Shown piece by piece: positions 32,755 through 41,478 of a stretch of DNA of 64,000 nt. The translations under genes were made by a program, and so were the position numbers. The stretch's first letter is position 1, and every line of letters starts with the position of its first letter. Origin of the DNA: Mycolicibacterium setense (GTDB lineage: Bacteria > Actinomycetota > Actinomycetes > Mycobacteriales > Mycobacteriaceae); contig NZ_JTJW01000006.1 of assembly GCF_000805385.1 (NCBI RefSeq), forward strand, positions 62,001 to 126,000, in the 5' to 3' direction. The notes below the pieces were generated by a model that had not been told where the DNA came from, ran no database searches, and saw only the letters and a list, made by a program, of their open reading frames with translations.

Positions 32755-34454
32755 GTCGTTCTCGGCCTTTCAGACGATGATGGACCGGATGGCGTGTCTG
32801 CACACGAACTGTCCTGTGAAAACCGGGCGTGTGGCGCCGCCTGACGTTGTGCCAGCAACTCCTTGAGTTGCAGGGCCAGTTCAGATTTTTTCAACTTGCC
32901 AGTCGCGGTGAAGGGCAGTGCACCCTTGTCGGTGACCCAGATGAACTTCGGAACCTTGTACGCGGACAGCCGATCCCGGAGCTGGGCCCGCAGTGTCTGT
33001 CCGTCCAGCACAGCGGATCCGTGGGGCACCACGGCAGCCGCGACGACCGTTCCGTGGTCACCGTCCTCTGCGCCGACAACGTAGGCCTCCATTACCCCGT
33101 CACAACCGGACAGCGCCAATTCCACCTCCGACGGAGTGACATTGGTGCCCCCGTCGGTCTTGATCAGATCTCCCAGCCGTCCCGTGTAGGCGATCCAGCC
33201 GTCATGGAAGCGGACGCCGCTGTCGCCGGTGCGGTAGTAGCCGTCCGGCGTGAAGACATCCTCACGTTCGCGCTTGTAAAGGCGCTGCATGAGCGAATAT
33301 CCGCGAACCCAGATCTCACCGCGGAAGCCGCCGGGCAGTGGCGTATTCGTGTCAGGATCGACGATCAGATGCTCCAGGCCTTCCATCGGCCAGCCGCCGG
33401 TCTGAGTGCGCTCGGGCGGTTGCGGAATGTATGGGTCCGCACCGATGTGGCTGCCGCACAGTTCGGTCATGCCGAGGGCGTTGGGTCCCGGAGGTCGCCG
33501 TTCCGGATCGACCATCGCGGGCATGCTGGTGCGCCGGATCGAGCTCAGATCCCGCTTCTCGAAGTCGGGGTGTTCGGCCAACGATTTGCCCTGCTGTGGC
33601 CAGCCCAATGTGATGGTGACACGGTGGCGTTCAATGAGTTCGAGTGCCTCGCCTGCGTCGAATGCGGGTTGGGTGACCAGGGTCGCGCCGTGGTGGGCAA
33701 CCGCGTGCAATCCAGTAATGAGCCCGCCCACCCAGAAGAACGGCATCGAGGTGAACATCACCTCGTCACCGGTCACCCCATAGGAGAACGTCAGGTTGTA
33801 CGACTTGCGTATCAGCACCCCGTGCGTGTGCACCGGCGCCTTGGGGTCCCCAGTGCTTCCGGAGGTGTAGATGATCATCGCGTCATCTGCGGGTGTGACA
33901 CATGCTTCGATGTCGACCAGAAAGTCGGTGTCGAAGCCGTTCGAGGATGCCTCATCGGATAGGGCTGTGGCCCAGGGGCGGTCGGCGTCGCCCCACACTG
34001 CGACTCTGCGCAGGTAAGGGGCCGTCCGGACTGTGATTCGGTCCGGTCTTTGCTGGTCGGCTAGTCCGGGTAGCGCATCCTCCAGCAGTTCGACAAAGTT
34101 CTGGTTGCGAAATCTCGACCAGGCCAGTATGGCGCGCAGGTCGGCATGGCGCACCGTCCAGGCGAGTTCGGCGGCTTTGTGAAAGGTGTTCAGCGGCACG
34201 GCGACTGCGCCGATACGTGTCACCGCGAACCAGGTTATCGCCCATTCGATGCTGTTGGGCATGAGCAGCCCGACGTGGTCTCCCTTGCCCAGGCCCATCG
34301 ACACGAGGTTCATCGCCAGTCGCGCGGACCGCAAATCGAGATCACCGTAGGTGAGGACTCTGTCGTCGGAGATCAGAAACGGCTTGTCCCGATAACGGGC
34401 GGCGGAGGATCGCACCAGCGCGGGGACGGTAGGGGTGATCGGCGGGAACGGCAT
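32751..34454 (-). CDS. AMP-forming acyl-CoA synthetase (FadD-type)
   Basis: 567 residues. Activates a carboxylic acid with ATP and CoA. The phosphate-binding motif IIYTSGSTGDPKAPVHTHG, the GMTE motif, the YYRTGDSG and GRLGDLIKTDGG hinge regions and the C-terminal lysine in FTATGKLKKSEL are all present. The ligase-like body is flanked by a 30-residue charged tail. ATG 34454 begins at MPFPPITPTVPALV, where similarity should start. Coupled to the downstream SDR. It is divergent from the CoA-transferase gene; the operator at 34475-34494 lies between them. Confidence 0.92.
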   Translation of the reverse strand: MPFPPITPTVPALVRSSAARYRDKPFLISDDRVLTYGDLDLRSARLAMNLVSMGLGKGDHVGLLMPNSIEWAITWFAVTRIGAVAVPLNTFHKAAELAWTVRHADLRAILAWSRFRNQNFVELLEDALPGLADQQRPDRITVRTAPYLRRVAVWGDADRPWATALSDEASSNGFDTDFLVDIEACVTPADDAMIIYTSGSTGDPKAPVHTHGVLIRKSYNLTFSYGVTGDEVMFTSMPFFWVGGLITGLHAVAHHGATLVTQPAFDAGEALELIERHRVTITLGWPQQGKSLAEHPDFEKRDLSSIRRTSMPAMVDPERRPPGPNALGMTELCGSHIGADPYIPQPPERTQTGGWPMEGLEHLIVDPDTNTPLPGGFRGEIWVRGYSLMQRLYKREREDVFTPDGYYRTGDSGVRFHDGWIAYTGRLGDLIKTDGGTNVTPSEVELALSGCDGVMEAYVVGAEDGDHGTVVAAAVVPHGSAVLDGQTLRAQLRDRLSAYKVPKFIWVTDKGALPFTATGKLKKSELALQLKELLAQRQAAPHARFSQDSSCADTPSGPSSSERPRTT

Positions 34455-34474
34455 GAGTATCGACAATACCGAAT

Positions 34475-34494
34475 ATGAGAATGGATGTTCTCTA
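34475..34494. promoter_or_regulatory. Operator of the TGARAAT-N4-ATTYTCA family, site 2
   Basis: ATGAGAATGGATGTTCTCTA, with GAGAA/TTCTC arms. It agrees with the complement of the 53562 site at 16 of 20 bases. It sits between the divergent CoA ligase (start 34454) and CoA-transferase genes; a TACCCT -10 box for the latter is at 34511-34516, placing the operator over its -35 region. Confidence 0.6.
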
Positions 34495-34530
34495 TCGGGT
34501 TGATATTGGCTACCCTGAAGGCTGCGGACG

Positions 34531-35790
34531 TTGCAGCAGGCTGCCACACCACGATCATGGGAGGACACGATTTCCACTCGCAAGGTGCTTGACGGGGTAC
34601 GAGTGTTGGAGGTGGCGGCGTGGACGTTCGTGCCGTCGGCCGGTGCGGTTCTGGCCGAATGGGGAGCCGAGGTGATCAAGGTAGAACCGCGTGACGGCGG
34701 TGACCCGCAGCGCGGACTCGTGACGATGGGCATCGTCGACGAGGGCGGGGGTTCGGTCAACTACATGATCGAAATCCCGAACCGCGGCAAGAAGTCGATC
34801 GGCGTCGACCTGAGCACTTCCGGCGGGCAGGAGGTCATACGCGAGCTCGCGAAGACCTGTGATGTATTCCTGACCAGTTACCTGCCCGAGCGGCGCAAGA
34901 AACTCGGCATCGACGTGGATGACATCCGGTCTGCCAATCCAGGGATCGTGTATGTGCGCGGTTCCGGCCACGGTCCCAAGGGGCCGGACGCGGACAAACC
35001 GGGGTACGACGGGGTTTCCTACTGGGCCCGGGGCGGCATCGCGACGATGCTCACCGAAGAGGGTGACGATCTGGTGCGCTCCCGGCCTGCCTTCGGAGAT
35101 CTGCTCGGCGGGATGACGATTGCCGGCGGGATTGCCGCCGCGCTGTACCGGAAGGCGACCACCGGGGAGGGCTTGGTGGTTGATGTGTCGCTGTTGGCTT
35201 TGGCCGCATGGAATCTCAGTCCGGATGTGGCGGTCAGCCAGATTCACGGCGGCACGTCGATCCCGAAGTACAGCCATGCCGATGCGCCCAATCCGCTGGT
35301 CGGGACGTACCGCACCAAAGATGACCGGTATGTGCAGCTGATGATGTTGCAACTCGACAAGTTCTACCCGGAGGCGATGCACGCCATCGGGCTGCCGGAG
35401 TTGATCGACGACCCGCGGTTCGCCGAATCTGCGTCGCGCTATGAGAATCGGGTGCAGCTGATCCAGCTCCTGGACGAGGCTTTTGCACAACGGACGCTTG
35501 CCGAGTGGCGCGAGGCACTGGCCGGCCTGTCCGGCGCGTGGGGCATCGTGCAGACACCGGGCGAGTTGTGCATGGATCCTGCTGTGACCGCCAACGGCTA
35601 TGTGGCACAGACCGCGACGATGAACGGCGCGCCCTTCGTGCTGCCGACCAACCCGGTGCAGTTCGACGAACAGGCGGTGGTGCCACCCGGAGCGCCTGAG
35701 CACGGCCAGCACACCGAAGAGGTGCTACTCGACGCCGGCCTGGCGTGGGAAACGATCGAGAAGTACAAGGAATCCGGAGCCATCCTGTGA
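34531..35790 (+). CDS. CaiB/BaiF-type (family III) CoA-transferase
   Basis: About 410-419 residues. Transfers CoA between carboxylic acids; many members also act as racemases or lyase partners. N-terminal VLDGVRVLEVAAWTFVPSAG and WGAEVIKVEPRDGGDP are typical; the catalytic Asp is in RPAFGDLLGGMTIAGG. The start is uncertain: TTG 34531 is the only conventional start but has no ribosome-binding site, while GGGAGG stands five bases before ATT 34570, from which the homologous region begins almost at once. It is coupled to the P450 gene downstream by a GTGA overlap. It probably passes CoA to the pathway acid. Confidence 0.88.
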   Translation: MQQAATPRSWEDTISTRKVLDGVRVLEVAAWTFVPSAGAVLAEWGAEVIKVEPRDGGDPQRGLVTMGIVDEGGGSVNYMIEIPNRGKKSIGVDLSTSGGQEVIRELAKTCDVFLTSYLPERRKKLGIDVDDIRSANPGIVYVRGSGHGPKGPDADKPGYDGVSYWARGGIATMLTEEGDDLVRSRPAFGDLLGGMTIAGGIAAALYRKATTGEGLVVDVSLLALAAWNLSPDVAVSQIHGGTSIPKYSHADAPNPLVGTYRTKDDRYVQLMMLQLDKFYPEAMHAIGLPELIDDPRFAESASRYENRVQLIQLLDEAFAQRTLAEWREALAGLSGAWGIVQTPGELCMDPAVTANGYVAQTATMNGAPFVLPTNPVQFDEQAVVPPGAPEHGQHTEEVLLDAGLAWETIEKYKESGAIL

Positions 35791-37019
35791 ATGCACCACG
35801 CACCTCGACCACAGCCGAGGGGACAGTGGAGTTCGATCCCTTCTCCGCAGAATTCTTCAACGGCGCGTACGAGACCTTCCGGCGGCTGCGCGACGAGGCG
35901 CCGGTGTACTACAACGAGAAGTGGGACTTCTGGGCGCTGAGCCGGTATGAGGACGTGGCCCCCGCGACCAAAGACCATGAGACCTATTCGTCGGCCAAGG
36001 GCGCCACGCTTGACGCGGTCAAGGCCTACGACGGTGCGATCTCTCCTCCGAAGGTGATCATCTCGATGGATCCGCCGGAACACCAGAAGATGCGCAAGTT
36101 GGTCAGCAACGTATTCACCCCGCGCGCGATCGCTTCATTGGAACACATGGTGCGCGAGAAGGTCTACGAGCGCATTGATGCGCTGGATCCGCGGTCGTTC
36201 GATGTCGTTGCCGATTTCTCGGCGCTGTTTCCCAACGAGGTGATCACCACCATGCTCGGGGTGCCGAAGGAGGAACGCGACCAGATCCGACGGTGGCTGG
36301 ACCTGTTGCTGGAGCGGCGGGTCGGCGAAATCATAGTTCCGCCAGAGGGTCTCGAAGCATCGATGAACACCGGCGTGTACTACTACAAGCTGATCCAACA
36401 GCGGCGCGCGGCCCCGCGCGACGACATGATCAGCCGGCTCATCGAGACCGAGATCGAACGTGACGGCGCGGTCGAAAAACTGACCGATGTCGACATCGCA
36501 GGATTCGCAACACTGCTCGGCGGTGCCGGCGCCGAGACGGTCACGAAGCTCGTCGGCAACGCCGTCGTGGCGTTCGCGGATTTCCCCGAGCAGTGGCAGG
36601 CACTGCGAGCCGACCGTAGCAAGATACCGGCAGCCATCGAAGAACTGCTGCGTTACGAACCTCCGTCGCAATACCAGGTGCGCACCGCGACGCGAGATGT
36701 GACGTTGCACGGCACCACGATTCCGCGGGACAGTGTGGTGCTGCTGCTCACCGCGGCGGCGACCAGGGACGAGCGCATGTTCCCCGACCCGGATCGGCTC
36801 GACATCGACCGCGAGCGCAAGATGGGCTTCAATCTTGCATTCGGGTACGGCGTGCACAGCTGCCTCGGTGCGGCGCTGGCGCGGATGGAAAGCCGGATCG
36901 CGCTGGATGCGTTGCTGGATCTGATCCCCGAGTACGAGGTGGACCGCGATGGATTGCGTCGCGTAGCGATGTCGAATGTCTGTGGCTGGGCGAACGTTCC
37001 GGTCCGACGGCTGGGCTGA
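35787..37019 (+). CDS. Cytochrome P450 (CoA-transferase operon)
   Basis: 410 residues. Haem loop FGYGVHSCLGAALARM with Cys359, I-helix GGAGAETVTKL and K-helix ELLR. GTG 35787 overlaps the upstream stop, and the sequence from FDPFSAEFFNGAYETFRRLR onward is canonical. It should hydroxylate the same or a related intermediate as the other two P450s of the window, perhaps after CoA loading. Its end is six bases from the convergent unknown gene. Confidence 0.93.
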   Translation: MNAPRTSTTAEGTVEFDPFSAEFFNGAYETFRRLRDEAPVYYNEKWDFWALSRYEDVAPATKDHETYSSAKGATLDAVKAYDGAISPPKVIISMDPPEHQKMRKLVSNVFTPRAIASLEHMVREKVYERIDALDPRSFDVVADFSALFPNEVITTMLGVPKEERDQIRRWLDLLLERRVGEIIVPPEGLEASMNTGVYYYKLIQQRRAAPRDDMISRLIETEIERDGAVEKLTDVDIAGFATLLGGAGAETVTKLVGNAVVAFADFPEQWQALRADRSKIPAAIEELLRYEPPSQYQVRTATRDVTLHGTTIPRDSVVLLLTAAATRDERMFPDPDRLDIDRERKMGFNLAFGYGVHSCLGAALARMESRIALDALLDLIPEYEVDRDGLRRVAMSNVCGWANVPVRRLG

Positions 37020-37025
37020 TCGCGG

Positions 37026-37583
37026 TCAGGCCGGCGGCAGCAGAGGAGCGACACTGCGGGCACGGCGCGTGTCGCTCAGGAATTGCTCAGAGGGATCGAT
37101 GGAACGGTTGAGACCGGCGGACGCTAGGGCATGCGCCTTGAAGGCGCGTGCCGCGTTGCTGAGCCGGTGTTCGACGATGCCGATACCGGGATCGAGTTCG
37201 CCGGGCCAGCTGCCGCCCCACAGCGCGACCTCGGTGTGCGGCCGGCGCGAGGCTGCGTTGAAAGTGCGTCGTACGTCGGGGTGAGCGTTGTAGGCGTCCG
37301 CGCCGATCAGTAGCATGTCGGGCCAATCAGACGACTCGAAGCGGGCCGATGGCATGCGGCTGTGAATACCGAGGATGCGCAGTGTGCGTTCGTCTTTGGC
37401 GGTGGCGGAGGCGAGAAGGATCGTCACATCCCAGCCCGCTCCGACGCGATCGAAGATGAGCCCACCCGCGAACTCAGCGGCATCGGCGCAACTGTTGGCA
37501 AAAACCGCCAGACGGTGCGGGGTAGCGTAGCCGCGTTCTTGCAGAATCCCGCTCTCGTCGGACTTGGCCGTTACCACCTTCAT
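37026..37583 (-). CDS. Hypothetical protein, 185 residues
   Basis: Function unknown. Soluble, no signal peptide. It has an alternating beta/alpha look in the first 120 residues (LAVFANSCADAAEFAGGLIF, WDVTILLASATAKDERTLRI, WPDMLLIGADAYNAHP), suggesting a Rossmann-like or flavodoxin-like fold, but no cofactor motif is clear. ATG 37583 is preceded by AAGGGG. It has its own promoter region with the operator at 37632-37651, so it seems to be part of the same regulon as the catabolic genes rather than a spurious frame. Confidence 0.65.
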   Translation of the reverse strand: MKVVTAKSDESGILQERGYATPHRLAVFANSCADAAEFAGGLIFDRVGAGWDVTILLASATAKDERTLRILGIHSRMPSARFESSDWPDMLLIGADAYNAHPDVRRTFNAASRRPHTEVALWGGSWPGELDPGIGIVEHRLSNAARAFKAHALASAGLNRSIDPSEQFLSDTRRARSVAPLLPPA

Positions 37584-37631
37584 GATCGCCCCTTGCCTGC
37601 ATCCTGCCACTGTGAATACATGATCGCATAG

Positions 37632-37651
37632 TTGAGAATATATATTTTCAA
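37632..37651. promoter_or_regulatory. Operator of the TGARAAT-N4-ATTYTCA family, site 3
   Basis: TTGAGAATATATATTTTCAA, a palindrome with two mismatched positions, 49 bases upstream of the hypothetical gene (start 37583) in the gap below the TetR gene. It is strikingly AT-rich for this DNA. Confidence 0.55.
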
Positions 37652-37705
37652 ACCCTCGCCTTACGCCGCACGCCGCACGCGGCACCGCATTCGCCGGCGG
37701 CCGCG

Positions 37706-38302
37706 TCAGCGTTTGGCCGGACGACCTCCGGTGAAACCCCGAACGGCATAGGGCCTGACGAATTCGGCGACTGCGTCGTCATCGTCGATGAGTGCCGATG
37801 GAGTGGTGAACAGCGAGAACAACATCCGCGAGAACCACTCCGCAGCGGACGGTATGTCGATGTCGTAGCGGACCTCGCCGGTGTGCCGTGCGGCGGATAG
37901 GTACGGTGCGATGAACTCCGAGCACTCCTGAAGCAGGGTGGCGGCGTTCTTGGTCAGCATGAGGTTCACCTCCTGCTGATCGAAGTACACCTCGGGTTCG
38001 ACGACCCGGCGGGCCTGACAGACGAACACCGCCGCGCGCACCAGCTTGCCTTCCAATGTGCTGCCGCCGTGGCGGTCGATCGCCTTGGCCATGTTGCGGT
38101 AGAAGCGCTGCGAGGCTGCCTCGGCGCAGGCCTCGACAACGGTTTCCTTGTCCTTGAAGTACTCGTAGACGGTGCTTCGCGAGACCTCGGCAGCCCGCGC
38201 GATGTCCACGATGGTGGTCTTGGCGAGTCCCCGGGTGCGAAAGCAGGCGAAGGCCGCCGAGATGATGATGTCCCGGGTGTCGGCGGCCGTCGCTTCCGTC
38301 AT
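37706..38302 (-). CDS. TetR/AcrR-family transcriptional regulator at the end of the igr-like operon
   Basis: 198 residues. Helix-turn-helix at residues about 10-55 (IISAAFACFRTRGLAKTTIV, EVSRSTVYEYFKDKETVVE). It lies 14 bases downstream of the Ltp2-like gene on the same strand, so it is probably transcribed with the igr-like operon and may control it or the operators at 34475, 37632 and 53562. The assignment of operator to regulator is not decided by the sequence. Confidence 0.88.
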   Translation of the reverse strand: MTEATAADTRDIIISAAFACFRTRGLAKTTIVDIARAAEVSRSTVYEYFKDKETVVEACAEAASQRFYRNMAKAIDRHGGSTLEGKLVRAAVFVCQARRVVEPEVYFDQQEVNLMLTKNAATLLQECSEFIAPYLSAARHTGEVRYDIDIPSAAEWFSRMLFSLFTTPSALIDDDDAVAEFVRPYAVRGFTGGRPAKR

Positions 38303-38316
38303 AGGGCGCCAGACTA

Positions 38317-39483
38317 CTAGTGGACCGGTGCCAGGATCAGGCCGCTGGTCGGAACGCCGGTGCCCGAGGTCACCAGCACGTGTTCGACGCCGTCCACTTG
38401 ATTGTGGGACGTGCCGCGGATCTGCCGGACGCCCTCGGTGATGCCGTTCATGCCGTGGATGTAGGCCTCGCCGAGCAGACCGCCGTTGGTGTTGATGGGC
38501 ATGCGACCGCCGATCGAGAGCTCGTCGACGTCGACGAAATCCTTGGCCTCGCCGCGCCCGCAGAACCCGAGTTCCTCGAGCTGGGTGAAGACGAACGGAG
38601 TGAAATGGTCGTAAAGGAAGGCCGTGGAGATGTCGGCGGGCTTGAGTCCGGAGTCACCCCACAGTTTGTTGCCGACCACACGCATCTCCGGTAGGCCGGT
38701 GATGTCGTCGCGGTAGTAGCTGGTCATCACCTCACCGTCGTAGGCGGCGCCCTGGGCCGCCGCGGTGATGACCGCCGGCGGGTGCGGCAGGTCACGGGCC
38801 CGCTCCACACTGGTCACCACCATCGCGACCCCACCATCGCTTTCCTGACAGCAGTCCAGCAGCCGGACCACGGGCTCGACGATCCAGCGCGACTGCTGAT
38901 GTTCCTCGATGGTGATCGGCTTCCCGTAGAACCAGGCATCGGGGTTATTGGCCGCATGCTTGCGGTCGATCACCGAGATCTTGCCGAAGTCGGCGTTGGT
39001 CACGCCGTAGGTCGACATGTAGCGCTGCGCATGCAGGGACACCCACGCGGCGGGTGTCATGAAACCAAACGGAGCGTACGGCGCCATCCACAGCGGGGTG
39101 ACCCCTGGTTGGCGGCCGGCACCACCGAATCGGAAACCCGAACGCTCGTTGAAGGCCCGGTAGCACACCACGGCGTTAGCGGCGCCCGTCGCCACGGCCA
39201 TCGCCGCCTGCATCACGGTGCCGGCCGCAGCGCCGCCGCCGTGCGGAACCCTGGTGAAGAACGACAGATTCTGGATGCCGACGTTGCGGGCGACCTCGAT
39301 CTCTTCGTTCTCGTCGACGGTGAAGGTCACCATGCCGTCGATATCGGACGGGTGCAACCCCGCGTCGTCGATCGCGGCCTTGACTGCCTCGCAGGCCAGT
39401 TGCATCTCGGTGCGACCGGACTCCTTGGAGAACTCGGTCTGGCCGATGCCGACAAGCGCCGCCTTTCCGCCGATGCCGCTCAC
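38317..39483 (-). CDS. Thiolase-like lipid-transfer protein (Ltp2-type, probable retro-aldolase subunit)
   Basis: 388 residues of the non-classical thiolase/SCP-x branch. In the steroid pathway Ltp2 with a DUF35 partner cleaves a beta-hydroxyacyl-CoA side chain by retro-aldol reaction. Typical segments: ALVGIGQTEFSKESGRTE, VPHGGGAAAGTVMQA and the C-terminal NTNGGLLGEAYIHGMNGITE with GVRQIRG. GTG 39483 overlaps the MaoC stop (GTGA). The partner DUF35 gene (41054-41476) is in the same operon. Its acyl substrate is inferred to be a side-chain CoA thioester; no thiolytic activity is expected. Confidence 0.9.
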   Translation of the reverse strand: MSGIGGKAALVGIGQTEFSKESGRTEMQLACEAVKAAIDDAGLHPSDIDGMVTFTVDENEEIEVARNVGIQNLSFFTRVPHGGGAAAGTVMQAAMAVATGAANAVVCYRAFNERSGFRFGGAGRQPGVTPLWMAPYAPFGFMTPAAWVSLHAQRYMSTYGVTNADFGKISVIDRKHAANNPDAWFYGKPITIEEHQQSRWIVEPVVRLLDCCQESDGGVAMVVTSVERARDLPHPPAVITAAAQGAAYDGEVMTSYYRDDITGLPEMRVVGNKLWGDSGLKPADISTAFLYDHFTPFVFTQLEELGFCGRGEAKDFVDVDELSIGGRMPINTNGGLLGEAYIHGMNGITEGVRQIRGTSHNQVDGVEHVLVTSGTGVPTSGLILAPVH

Positions 39484-39932
39484 TCCCGAACACCTTCGAG
39501 AAGGCTGAGCACCGCGGTGCCCGAGACGTGATCACCCAGGCTGTTGGTTCCCTTCAGCGACACTTCGACCAGTCCCTCGCCGTCGGTGATGGACTTGGCT
39601 GCGACGCTGCCGGTGAAGCGCAGCGGATCGTTCGGGAATGCCGGTACGCCGAGCCGGATCGACAACCGCTTGACCATCGCCTCGGGACCGGCCCAGTCAT
39701 GCAGGAACTTCACGCACAGACCGTTGGTGGTCAGGATGTTGAGGAAGATGTCCGGCGACCCCTGCCGGGTGGCGAAATCGCGATCGTGATGGACCGGCAT
39801 GTAATCGCGCGACGCAATGGCGCCGGCGACGATCAGGGTGGTGGTGACGGGCACTACGAGTGGAGTGATCTCATCGCCCACGTCGATGGCGTCGTACGCC
39901 CGAGTGGTCGCGCCACCGATGGTGGAGGTCAT
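39480..39932 (-). CDS. MaoC-type enoyl-CoA hydratase (small, ChsH1-like)
   Basis: 150-residue single hot-dog hydratase. The catalytic dyad motif is SRDYMPVHHDRDFATR (Asp and His). ATG 39932 overlaps the acyl-CoA dehydrogenase stop. In the igr operon the corresponding small MaoC protein pairs with a larger MaoC partner to hydrate a steroid enoyl-CoA; here the partner would be the product of 41479-42027. Coupled by ATGA to the Ltp2-like gene, so its product is handed to the retro-aldolase. Confidence 0.88.
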   Translation of the reverse strand: MTSTIGGATTRAYDAIDVGDEITPLVVPVTTTLIVAGAIASRDYMPVHHDRDFATRQGSPDIFLNILTTNGLCVKFLHDWAGPEAMVKRLSIRLGVPAFPNDPLRFTGSVAAKSITDGEGLVEVSLKGTNSLGDHVSGTAVLSLLEGVRE

Positions 39933-41047
39933 TTGCTTCCTTCCTGATACGCCGTGCCGAGATAGGCGAGTTGTGCGGAGGCCGAACCGAGAGCGAGCTC
40001 GATGTTCTTGGCCCACAGGTAATAACGGGAGACCGGATAGGTGACATCGATGCCCATGCCGCCGTGCACTTGCTGGACGGTGGCGACCACTCGGGCGCCC
40101 GCCTCGGCAGCCCAGAACTTGGCAATGGCGGCTTCGCGGTCGGCGGGCCTGCCCTCGGCGATCAGCCAGGCTGCGTGCCACGTTGTCCAGCGGATCGCCT
40201 CGGTGTCGATGAACGCGTCGGCCATCCGCTGCTGGACGGCCTGGAACGATCCGATCGGCCGGCCGAACTGTTCGCGTTCACCGGTGTAGGCGGCCGCGAT
40301 CCGCAGTGCGCGATCGGTGACACCGACCTGTATTGCGGACAGGCCGACCAGCGCCCGGGTGTGCAGTGCCGCCACCAAGTCGAGACCATCACCCTTATCG
40401 CCCCCGAGGCGCCGCGCCCGGGCGCCGGCGAAGGTGACGTCGGCATAGGGTTCGCCGTGAGTGAGATCCACCGGCGATACCCGGACGGCGGGTGTGTCGG
40501 TGTCCACCACGAACAGCCCCGGACCGTCCGCTGCCGCCGCGGACACGATGATGGCGTCAGCCAACTGCGCGGCGGGGACAAGTTCCTTGGCGCCGTCGAT
40601 GAGCCAGGCCTCGCCCTCGTGCCGTGCGGTCGTGCGACGCGGGACGGTGGGGTTGGAGTTGCCGGCCTCGATCAGACCCGCAGTGAGGATCACGCTGCCG
40701 TCCAGAACACCTGGGAGATATTGCTGCTGGAGATCTGAATCACCGTGCCGGGCAATGGTGTCCGCACCGAGCACGAGCGTCGGATAGATCGGTACCGGTG
40801 CGACGCTCCAGCCCACCTCGGCCAGCAGGATGCAGACTTCGAGGAAGCCTGCACCGCTGCCTCCGACCGATTCCGGTATTGCGATGCCGAGCAGGTCGGC
40901 CGCTGCCAGCTCGCTCCACAGCGCCGCGTCGTATCGGGTGTCGCCCGATTCCAACTCGCTCAGGTGCTCTGGTGTGGCCCGATGCTCGAACAGCTGACGG
41001 GCCACCTTGCCGACGGTTTCCTGGTCTTCGTTGAAACTGAAATCCAT
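39929..41047 (-). CDS. Acyl-CoA dehydrogenase (heteromer-type subunit, FadE29-like position)
   Basis: 372 residues, FAD-dependent alpha,beta-dehydrogenation of an acyl-CoA. N-terminal MDFSFNEDQETVGKVARQL, helix motif FGRPIGSFQAVQQRMADAFI and a C-terminal QVHGGMGIDVTYPVSRYY, where the usual TxE after the GG-turn is changed. Such divergent ends are typical of one partner in the alpha2-beta2 dehydrogenases of steroid side-chain breakdown. The probable partner is 42045-43226. It is six bases downstream of the DUF35 gene. Confidence 0.9.
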   Translation of the reverse strand: MDFSFNEDQETVGKVARQLFEHRATPEHLSELESGDTRYDAALWSELAAADLLGIAIPESVGGSGAGFLEVCILLAEVGWSVAPVPIYPTLVLGADTIARHGDSDLQQQYLPGVLDGSVILTAGLIEAGNSNPTVPRRTTARHEGEAWLIDGAKELVPAAQLADAIIVSAAAADGPGLFVVDTDTPAVRVSPVDLTHGEPYADVTFAGARARRLGGDKGDGLDLVAALHTRALVGLSAIQVGVTDRALRIAAAYTGEREQFGRPIGSFQAVQQRMADAFIDTEAIRWTTWHAAWLIAEGRPADREAAIAKFWAAEAGARVVATVQQVHGGMGIDVTYPVSRYYLWAKNIELALGSASAQLAYLGTAYQEGSK

Positions 41048-41053
41048 TGTGTG

Positions 41054-41476
41054 TCACGCCTTCGTGGTCGCCGGGCGGAACTGGTGCAACACCAGTTCGT
41101 CACCGCTGGGCAGGGCTTCGAAGGTCTCGTAGAAAACCTCGACGGCCAGGCCGGGTTCGATGTCCTTCGGTTCGATATCGCACAGATTGGAGACGATCCG
41201 GACCCCCTCGTCCAGATCGATCAGTGCCACGACGTAGGGATATTGCAGGAACGGCAACGGCGGGTACTGCGGCATGACGAAGCTGTACACGGTCCCGCGG
41301 CCCGCGGACACCACATAATCCCAGTTCAGCGACTGGCACTGGCCGCACATCGGGCGAGGCGGGACACGCAGCGCCTTGCAGTCGGTGCATCGCTGAATGC
41401 GCAGTTCGCCGTCTTCTAGACCCGACCAGAAGAACTCGGTGTCGGGGCTGATCGAGGGAGCGAGTCGGTGTGCCAC
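41054..41476 (-). CDS. DUF35 zinc-ribbon/OB-fold acyl-CoA-associated protein
   Basis: 140 residues. A rubredoxin-like zinc ribbon with two Cys pairs, CTDCKALRVPPRPMCGQC, is followed by an OB-fold that binds acyl-CoA (GRGTVYSFVMPQYPPLPF). In the igr operon this domain is the C-terminal part of ChsH2 and is required by the Ltp2 aldolase; here it is a separate gene. GTG 41476 lies two bases from the stop of the preceding MaoC gene. Confidence 0.92.
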   Translation of the reverse strand: MAHRLAPSISPDTEFFWSGLEDGELRIQRCTDCKALRVPPRPMCGQCQSLNWDYVVSAGRGTVYSFVMPQYPPLPFLQYPYVVALIDLDEGVRIVSNLCDIEPKDIEPGLAVEVFYETFEALPSGDELVLHQFRPATTKA

Positions 41477-41478
41477 TG

